A stretch of 12,738 bases of DNA. Origin: Chloromonas sp. AAM2. Taxonomy: Eukaryota; Chlorophyta; Chlorophyceae; Chlamydomonadales; Chlamydomonadaceae. Below, in pieces: positions 1 to 9,200 of the stretch. Each line of letters starts with the position of its first letter. The stretch's first letter is position 1. The stretch is from assembly GCA_004335635.1 (NCBI GenBank), contig QAXH01005388.1:1-12738 (forward strand), in the 5' to 3' direction. The position numbers and the translations under genes were made by a program. The notes beneath the pieces are model-generated. The model searched no databases and had not been told where the DNA came from. It saw only the letters and a list, made by a program, of their open reading frames with translations.

Positions 1-187
1 AGGTACTTGGGCTTGGTATTGTTTTTATACATTCGTTAGCATCATAGCGCCATGCAAGAAAAGCAAACAGGCTCAGTTTTCTAGCTTATGGTTTGGAGAA
101 TAGGCAAACCGTAATCATCACGTTACCGTGGGCCCGTGAATCTCAAAGTTCTCCGACCCCGGCCACAATGCGAGTTCCTGTCCGCAG
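1..187 (+). other. Upstream POLE intron (3' part)
   Basis: No coding similarity is seen. The segment ends with a plausible acceptor (TCCTGTCCGCAG, 176-187). Bases 1-2 (AG) followed by GTACTT could be the very end of the preceding exon and its donor, but two bases cannot prove this. Confidence 0.55.
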
Positions 188-274
188 GTTAGCCTGAGCG
201 AGCAGCAGTACCTGTCGCACGTGTCGGCCCTGTCCGCAGTGCTGGCCGCACCCCACATCAGGGGGTTGTACGAG
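188..274 (+). CDS. POLE: POLE exon 1 (window numbering)
   Basis: Reads VSLSEQQYLSHV and ends in AAPHIRGLYE, matching the family pattern of a 'P-x-V/I-x-G-V/L-YE' stretch just before DUF1744. Acceptor is CCGCAG at 182-187 and donor is GTGGGA at 275. Phase 0 at the end joins in frame to ERMPLTLSAVLRLGC of exon 2. Later donors such as GTACAG at 299 give the wrong phase. Confidence 0.8.
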
Positions 275-3200
275 GTGGGAGCGGAGCACACGGGAGGGTA
301 CAGACATGGACTGTGTGTGTGTGTGTGTGTGTGTGTGCGCGTGTGTGTGTGCGTGTGCGTGTGCGTGCATACGTGCTTGTCGTTTCAGCGCTTTTGGGAC
401 GCTATAAGATGTGAACATTATTTCCCTCTAGTGTGTTGTGGCACAAGCGTGACCAGCCACGTCTGGGAGGAGCAAGCATGGGCGGGATATGCTGTGAAGC
501 AGCACTGTGGTGGAGAGGCAGGACCAAGCGCACCAGGCCATAGGATGATGAAGCTTGTCCAGCTTAGCGTCACCAGTAAACCCTTCTAACTTCACAGACG
601 CAGTCCCTGGGCTCCCATCCTTGCTCCCATCCTCTGTCTCCCACACGCCTTCCATACTGATTCCTGACAGTCTCGCTGTCCCATAACCTGTCTTGGCTGC
701 TTGTTTGTTTCACGTTGATGCTTGTCCAGCCTTCATTCATGATCAATTTCTCACTTTGGTTGCATGCATTTTTGCTTATCCAGGAGCGCATGCCCCTGAC
801 CCTGAGCGCTGTGCTGCGTCTGGGCTGCATCACGCGCCTCACGCCCGCCGCCGCCACCAAGGCCATGTCAGCGGACTACTCATTCAGTGACTTTCAGGTC
901 AGTGCTTGAACGCTGACTCTTGTATGGACGCCGTTGTAATCTCATGCTATGATTGTAACAAGTGCGCTTGATCAGGGGCATTGCATGACAAGCCACAGAT
1001 GGGTGGCTGGGTATTGCGGACCTAGTTGCTGCTACGTCCGGTAGGGCAGTAAGGATTAGACAGTCCAGATGCATGGCCAAGCGCCTACATGGCTTGCTTG
1101 ACGACAGTCCTCACTGTGTCATCATGGGGTTGTCAGGAGTGCGCACGGAGACACAGTGTGTGCGTTGTGTGCTGCCGCAGCCCATTTCGCCGGGGTCATC
1201 TGCCCTGTCCTACCTGGAAGCCAGCCACACTGCCCCTGGACCGACACCGCTCGTGCCGCTGCTGCTGGGTCAGCCGCCCCGCCACCAGCAGCAGCCAGCA
1301 GCCGCACCTGCCGCTGCTCCAGACCCGACCAGCCCGCTGGGCCCACACCTTAAGCATGTGGTCCTGTACTGCTCAGGAGATGCAGCGCAGGTTTGTACAG
1401 TGGTTCGATCAAGGCCTAACAAGAGTTCACGGCAGTGGCAATACAATTCCTGCAGCCAGGTGCACAATTCATTCCCGCTGCACACCTGCCTTGCTGCCCA
1501 AACAATTCACAGCCCTCCCATTGTATCTAAATCCCTTCAGCAAACTGTATGCTTGCCGCCTCACTTGCTTACTTGAGCCTTCAATCCTGTGGCCTGATCA
1601 CCATCCGCTGCCCTGTAGCTCAACGTCGCTCTGCTGCTTGTCCAGGTCCGTCCGCCTGGTGCACAGTTCACCTGTGCTGCATACCCTCCTTGCAGTTGCA
1701 ATTATTCACAGCCCTGTCACTGTCTCAAAAAGCTTGCAGCATTGTGTGGCTTACTCGGGCCTTCAATCCTGGAGGGTTGACCTCCTTCCGCTTGCCCGAT
1801 CGCTCAACTGTGTTTTGCTGTATACCCGCTGCCTGAATTGATGTTACCTGCTTCCCACCCTGCCCCACCCTCGCCTCCTGCCCGCTTGCAAACCTGTACG
1901 TTTGACCCTAACAGTTCGCCCTCTGCTTGCCCCGCAAGTCAATCGAATCCTGCTGCATACCCACTGCCACACCTGTCTGCTCCCCCCCTGCCTCCTGCCT
2001 GCTTCAGGCGCGTGCCACGTACTGCCTGTACATGCCCGCCGCCTCCCGCTGCCTGGTGGTGGTGGTGCAGTCCTCAGCCAGCGCAGCAAGGGAGCTCAAC
2101 ACCGCGCTGCTGGATAGGACATGGAAGGATGCGCATGCAGCGCACTGCCAGGAACAGGTATGGAACAACCGGCAGCCCACATGCACATGCACATGCACAT
2201 GCCAATGCTTGTGCCATCTCAGCGTTCACAGTGCTTCCACGTTGCTTTCGCATTGCCATCCCAGCTTTCACGCCTTGGCACGGCAGAAGCGAAGACTTGC
2301 TATGGTGCGCCTGCCTCAGACATGCTTTGACCATTGCATGTACGTGTGTATGTGCATGCAGGGCCTGGCCCAGAACACGTCCAAGGTTGACATGAGCGTT
2401 GAGTACACGCGGGACACCCTGGACGCGGCCCGGGTGCTGCAGCGGGCGCTGGGCACGCATAGGGGAGAGCTGAGGGGGAAGCTGATGGTGGTAGTGCAGG
2501 TGCGGAAGAGGGAAGCAAGGTGACTTCTGTCAGAGCAGGCCGGGCAATGGCGCTTAGCATCAGGGGGGAAGTGGCCAGCGCACGAGCGATGGGATTGCAT
2601 ACAGAAACAAGCACGCTGACAAAGGCATGCACAGGTCCGCCATTCAGGGCCAGGGCTCAGTGGAATGGCCTCACAAGTGAGAGCAAGAAAGAGGGAGAGA
2701 GAGGGAGAGAGAGAGCACGAACACTCACATTGCAGGAACACAGAAGCCGACACAGGCCAACTGTTCTCATGAAATTGCATTCGGAGCCTTTCAAGCTGGT
2801 GCAGGCATGCACAGGCCACAGTGGCCGGTATACGTGTACAACGGTCGTGTGTTTGTTTGTTTGTTTGTTTGCTTTGCTCAGAGTGCTAGCAGTTCTTCCA
2901 CTCTGGCCAGGTCCTGGCTGCCAGCGCTGGGCGACTGCCCCTGTGTGGACATTCCACCGCACGCGGACGACTCAAGGTAAAAGATATGGAGATGAGCACG
3001 GCAGCAAGAGGGTTGTGACGGGGAAGCTGGCTGAGGAGAAGGGGAAGAGCTGCTCAGTCCAGATCTTGCCATGTTGTGTCCCAAGGCCTAACCTTGCCTA
3101 CCTACCTCACAGGACCTCAGTTCCCTTTTGTTTGGTTGAGATTCAAATGTCGCATCTTACAGCGTGAACCAGCACTCTCATGGACATACACAAGCACACA

Positions 3201-6200
3201 AACACACGCGTCTCACTGCCAGCTGTCTTCCCGTGCCCCTTGCCTGTATGGCCCACCATGGTGTGCCCTGCCTGTCGCCTCACCCGCTCCCGTAGGTACC
3301 CTCCCCTTCAGTGGCAGCTGCGGGCGGCCAAGCGCGCCCTGCACCGCGTGTTGGAGGCGGGCGTGGCGCTGGCGGAGCGCGTGGCGCTGGCACGATACGC
3401 AGCGGTGCCTGTAGCGCACCTGGCGGGTGCGCCTGGGGGAGGGGTGGCAGGTCATGTTGAGAATGACATTGTGACGTGTGGGTGCTGGACAGCCATAGCA
3501 GAGGCAACCAGTACCGGCAATGCTCTTTGCCATAGCATAGCCTGGGTGGCAGGGCACGCTATCAGTGGTGCATGTTGTGCAGAAGTCGTTCTGGTCACAT
3601 TTGTTCGTTTTTGTTTACGTTCGTGCAGGTGACACGAGTGTGAGTGTTGCTGACATGATGTTGGCGCGCAGCCTGCGTGCGGCCGACCACCTGCTGTGGA
3701 TCAAAGACAACGCAGCACCCGACCTGGGTGAGCAAACCATGGGTTCCATTACCCAAAACACTTGTGTTGTTGCTAGGCAGCTATGTAATAAGATTAGAGC
3801 ATCATGGGCAAGGCGCCCGACCTGGGAGAGATAACCATGGGTGTGGCAGGTGTGGTGCATCACTCTGCGCTGGCCACATTGGCGCGAGGCTCTGGCACGC
3901 TCGGGCAGCTCTGCTGTTGTTTGCTGCTTCACTCTCAGCTGTTTCACTCTCGGCTACTTCACCATCTGAGCGTGCTGGCCTGCATTCCTTGTCTGCTTTT
4001 ATAATGCTGCCTTGCCCATTTTTTTCTTAGTAGAACTCGCTGATGCCCACGGTGCTCGCAGGCGTTGAGGACAAAGACGATGGCGACGCGCAGCTCAGTT
4101 GTCTGGTGGCGGGTCTGGGCGCCAACGTGATGGGAAACACAGGGGCGGTGGCGCCGGGCGCGGGGGGCGCGGCGGGGCCCGCGGGAACCAGCCCCGAGGT
4201 GGTGGTGCCGGGTGCATACCGGTCCGTGTGTGTGGAGCTAAGGCTGAACCATCTGGCCGTGGCGGCGTTGCTGCAGGTACGTGTGGGATTAGAATGTGGG
4301 AGGCAGGGCCAGGTGACCGACTGGAGGGGCGAGCAATCCAATGTCAACACAGTTGGCAAGGCTGAGTGCAGGGCACAACAGTCACAAGCGTTGTGAGCTG
4401 CAGAGATAGAGACGAAGGGCAAAGCGAGATATGTAGGAATGGTAGGGGCAGGGGCCAGGTCCGGCTGGGTGTTTGGCTACGCAGGCTCACACGACGTCTT
4501 GAAGGTCATTGCTCATGCGTAGCATAAGCTCTGTACCCAGCCCACACGATGGGCAGCCTTTTGTGTTTTCTGTGTGGTTGTGTGCAGGCAGCTGCACTGG
4601 GGGACTTGGAGGGGGCATCGAGCGTGGAGGGCGCGGGAGGGGCTGCGGGGCCTGCCTTCAACGTGAGCGACACGGAACCACACGTCACTCATCACGCCAG
4701 GCGCACCACCATTTGCAATGAATGTTACATGCTACATGAAGGTGTCAGCAGAGTTTGGTGTGTCACTATAAGTACCTTGGGCTAAGCTATTAAGTACCTT
4801 GAGGTTTGCAATGCTTCTTAATTGGCATGCATATGCGCGTGCGCGAACTGCCAAGCAGCTTTGAGAGACGAAAGGTTGCTGCTGCTGTCTGTCTACAAAC
4901 TGCTGGGTGTATACAATCGTGTGTTCATATGCATGTCCCTAAGCGTGTGCATGCAGGTGCTCAAGAACCTGGTGAACACCTGGCTGCATGATGCCACAAA
5001 CAACATGAGCAAGTAAGGCGGAGACCAAACGCATGCGACCAGAGCAATGAAATTCTGTGACAAATTTGATTCGGGGATGGGGAGTGAAGTAAGGCGATGT
5101 GGCGGATTGATATACCAGGCAACAGAAGGCCGTACATGGCATTTCATGTATTTCTTAGTATAGTGGCACTTGGCCACCTTGTGCCTAGGCAGGCACTGCC
5201 TGCGAATGCGGTATGTTGCAACCCTTCTGTTGATAGTAAATTGCCTACTACTGTGCATTTGAGCGATCCTGTTGTCGGTACCTTGCGTGAACCTCCTGCC
5301 TTGTGCCTGCATCCGCATGTGCGCGCATGTGCCGCTTCAAGCTGTGCATGCAGCGTTTCCTGGCCTTGTGCCAACACCCCTGCTGCCCTGCCCCGTGCCC
5401 CCAGGATTGCCGACTACCTGCTGCTGAGCCTGTACCGCTGGCTGAGTTGGCCTGGCAGTGCGCTGTATGACCCCGCGCTGCACAGGGCACTGCAAGGAGT
5501 CATGGCCAAGCTATTCGCACAGGCAGGTGTCAGACGTTTGGTTCTGCCATCCAGCCGTGCCTGCGGCTCTGCTTTCCTCTAAACGTGTCTGCCACTCTGT
5601 GTGTCGCTACCCCAAACACATGTTTGGTGTCACTTCTGATCAAACACATGTGTGCGTGTGGCATCAACACCAGTCACTGTGCCTACTGTGCGCCCATATG
5701 ACCAGACCGGGTGGGTCCTACGCTCGTTCAATCCACCCTATGCGGGCTCTAGAATCCCGCCCGTTGCAGTGGCAGTGGCTGCTATGGGCATTGCACGCAA
5801 GTTTGAACATGAGGCCCAAACCCAGACGTGGCACAAGCAGACCTCACACCAGTAGAATGCAGTCATGCGGAGGGCACAGCAAACGTGTAAACGTGACAGG
5901 GAGCAGAAGCCACTAGCCCCTTGATTTCCCTTGCGCAGTTGGTGTCGGAGATGCGCAAGCTGGGTGCTGTGCTTGTGAGTGCGAGCTTCAACAAGCTCAT
6001 CATCGCCACGGGAAAGAGTGACATCACATCAGCTGCCGGGTGAGTGAGAAGAGTGACATGCACCCACTTGAAGTGAAAGGACGGGAAACGGTCTTTAGCA
6101 CCTGACACTCACAATCCTGAGCCCTGTGGTACAAACCTGGCTGGTGGCTGTGTGAGTTGGGAGGGACCATGGCATTCAAGGACGCTGCAATTGTGATGCA

Positions 6201-9200
6201 CACATATTGCCGTGCCTAATCAGCTTGGCTCGTCACTTGCGAAGTGCATCCGTGAACCAATGTCCGCCCTCCATTGCCCTAGCCCCCAGCTGGCTGGCTG
6301 CACAAGCCCCGTTGGGGCAACACTGATACCAGAGCATACTGTCCAACATGCACCCAGTGCCATCCCGCCACTCGCCCTACCTTACCGCAGGTGACCCTTC
6401 GCTCCGTTATCTGAGCTGGCCTGCTCTCCCTTGCAGGTACACGCGGTACCTGCTGGAGGCCCTCAAGCGACGGGAGCTGTTCGGATGGCTGGAGCTTGTG
6501 CCGCAGGCCTGGTGGCACTCGCTGCTCTTCAGGGACGCTTACAACTGGGGCGGCATCCACGCCGTTCTGCCTCAGGTGGGTTAGTTGGGGTTGGTTGTCG
6601 CGGTTTGTTCAGTTGGCCGGTTGCGGGGTGGTCAGGACTCCAGGCTGGTATTGGTGGTACCACTGGAAAGTGTTGATAACTTCAGGCTGCAGTAGTGCGG
6701 TTACTGGTGTTCAGCGGCAGGCTTTGGGACTTGCTTTAACCTGCATGAGTGCTTAAGCCTTGGCCAGTGGTACTTGAAGCTTTGGTACTCGGTGCTTTGG
6801 CACTCGAACCTTGGCCATGCGTCATGTGTGTTGAAGTGTCGCACACTTGCACAGGGTCCTGTGGGCGGTGCGTCAGGGGGCTCTGCTGTCGACAACCAGC
6901 CGCCCCATACGCCCGCCAGGGGGGCTACCACACCGGGCGGCGGGGGCACGGCCGCAGCCACCCCCGGTACTGAGGGGGCGGTGGCCAGCGCTCACAAGGA
7001 CGGCTCCCTGCGCTACCAGTGGTCCCTCGCCACATACCTTCCACCCGCTCTACAGGTGTGATCTCACACAATGATCAGTGAATAACCGGACAACCGGGCT
7101 TTTGAGGCTGCGATGTCAGTGTGCGTTGTTTCCATCAAGGCTGTTGACCGCTGCTGATGGACCCGCTTCCCTGCGTTCAGGAGGAGCTTGACGTGCTGTT
7201 CAACCAGTTCCTGTACAGCCCCTGGCAAGCGGCGCGCAAGGCGGCCAGGGAGGCACAGCGGGTGGACGCCGAGGGGCAGCAACAGGGACAGCAGCAGCAG
7301 CAGCAGCAGGGGGCTGAGGACCCACAGGTGAACGGTGTGACAGTATCAGTGGCAGTGGTGGCATGAGTTGTTGTCGTTGTTGTTGTTGTCGTTGTTGTTG
7401 TTGTTGCAGCAACGACCTTCAGCTCAGAGCTGCTTGTTATCTGGAATACCCACGAACAAAACACAGGCTGGACAAAAAGGACATGTATGTAAGAATGCGA
7501 AGTGGGGGAAGGCCAGGCAGGGCTGACATGGTAACACAGGCCGAGACTGGCAGGTGGATCGCGACCATGTTCGCGGGACTGCGGAACCATGTTCGCACAC
7601 TGATAAAACCCACAGTTTTCAGTTAGGCGGTCAGGTGCTGGCCATGCTGGTCAGACAGACGGCCCAGGGGAAGGTGCTGATAGTGATGCAGTTGCGGGAA
7701 GATGCAGTTGTGTGCAGTTGCGGGAAGATGCAGTTGTGGTTTGGTTGGAGTGTATGAGGTGCGACATCAACCATGGGCTCATCATGGCTTTTGGTAGTCC
7801 TGTCTCGGACTCTTATGCAAACCGGTGTCAATCATTCATTCATGAAATCACTCGCCCGCGGAGAAGTGCCCCTGATGTTGCGGTGTCACTTTTCTGTTGT
7901 GGTAAGCGTCACACGCGCACGCACGCATGCACGCACGCATGCACGCACAGAGCGCACACTGGAGTGGGTCTGTTGCCCATGCAGGTCGAGTACCTGCTGC
8001 AGGCCGTGCCAAACATGTTCACACAGCAGCTGCTGCAAGTGGTGCAGGAGGTGAGCAGCAGCGGGGTGACGTGGCATGAAGAATGAGAGTGGGTGCATGC
8101 AGGCGGTGTCCATAAGCTCGAGCGTCAGGGGTTGTGTTGCGTGCTGACGCTAACAAATTCCACTTGCTATACCTCTTATGCTGTAAATACTGTGAAGTTT
8201 TGGCTCCAGGGCATCATCTAGTGGCTGTGGCTTGACAGTGCCTGGCCATTTGTCGATGTGTTTTGCTCGAGCAGGCGGCGCGGTTGATGCCTGCCGGCAG
8301 TCAGCGGCCCGACCACCAGTTCCCGCAGCTGGCGGGATCACACCTGACTGAAGTGAGTGAGATTATGTGCGACTGTGAATTTGATATTGCGTGCGACTGT
8401 GTGAGTGAGATTGTGAGGATGGCCACAGGACGCCAGCACCGTTGACATGCATCCACGCCAGTCAAATGATATGCTATACAACTAGTATTTTTTCCATGTG
8501 ACATGGGACCTATTCAAGAGATTGCACATCCATTGTGTTGAGTGGAGCCATGTCGTGCCTCGCACAGAAGACTGAGTGCGTGTTGCATGCTGTGCGGTGC
8601 AGGAGGAGCTGGGCAGTCCCGCGCTTGCGTTTGTCCGCGTTGCGTGTCACGTGCTCGCCTTGGACCAGCGCTGCGGGGATGCGGTTGCCGTGATGCGGCG
8701 CCAGCTGCTGCGGTTGCTGCATGTGCGGGAGTTCTCGCCCCAGGCCGACTTCAGAGAGCTGTGTTTGGCGCTCACACTGCCCGATGTCATCTGCAGGCAA
8801 GATTTGGTAGAATTGGATGAGGGTTTGGAAGAAAAAGCCATGTTGTCGGTGCTGCGGCAGTTGGGCGGCTGAGCGTTGGTCGTGAAGAGCATGCTAGGGT
8901 TAGATCGGTAGCTCATCGTCAGCTTCGTATTGCATGCATTGCGGATTCAGATCATGCCGCTGCCCATGCTGCGTCTTTGTCGCAGTTACTGCAATGACTG
9001 CCGCGACCTGGACCTGTGCCGCGATGCCGAGCTCATGGCCCAAGGAGCCGCAGGCACAGGGTGGCACTGCCGCCAGTGTGCACAGGCCTATGACATGGCC
9101 GCAATGGAGCGGCGGCTGGTGGGCGCGCTGCAACAGCATGTGCGCGACTATCAACTTCAAGACCTTGCGTGCGTGCGATGCCGTGCGGTTGCCTCCAGCC

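Larger units (their letters stand above)
2500..2881 (+). other. POLE intron 5 (382 nt) with simple repeats
   Basis: Contains a GA-rich tract (2681-2715), a TTTG tract (2850-2872) directly upstream of the acceptor, and two copies of AGGCATGCACAGG (about 180 nt apart). No coding similarity is seen on either strand. Confidence 0.75.
7674..7984 (+). other. POLE intron 17 (311 nt) with repeats
   Basis: Contains a perfect 26-bp tandem duplication (7687-7738) and a CGCA/TGCA-rich tract (7911-7949) close to the acceptor CCCATGCAG. If exon 17 is not real, 7328-7984 is a single 657-nt intron. Confidence 0.7.

Noticed and set aside
143..418. Minus-strand frame with a His/Thr/Ala repeat
   Set aside because: It is the translation of the (TG)n microsatellite in intron 1.
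1089..1841. A 250-codon + strand open frame across exon 3 and intron 3
   Set aside because: It is out of phase with POLE exon 3, which has clear family similarity, and continues through repeat-rich intron sequence. No domain is visible.
2316..2819. A 167-codon minus-strand open frame over exon 5 and intron 5
   Set aside because: Antisense of a well supported POLE exon and of GA repeats. Cys/Ser-rich composition comes from the complementary repeats.
5089..5096. Second GTAAGGCG, repeating the intron 11 donor
   Set aside because: Using it would read through the TAA at 5014-5016, so it cannot be an alternative coding donor.
7177..7590. Minus-strand frame with a long polythreonine run
   Set aside because: It is the complement of the TTG and CAG tracts of exon and intron 16.
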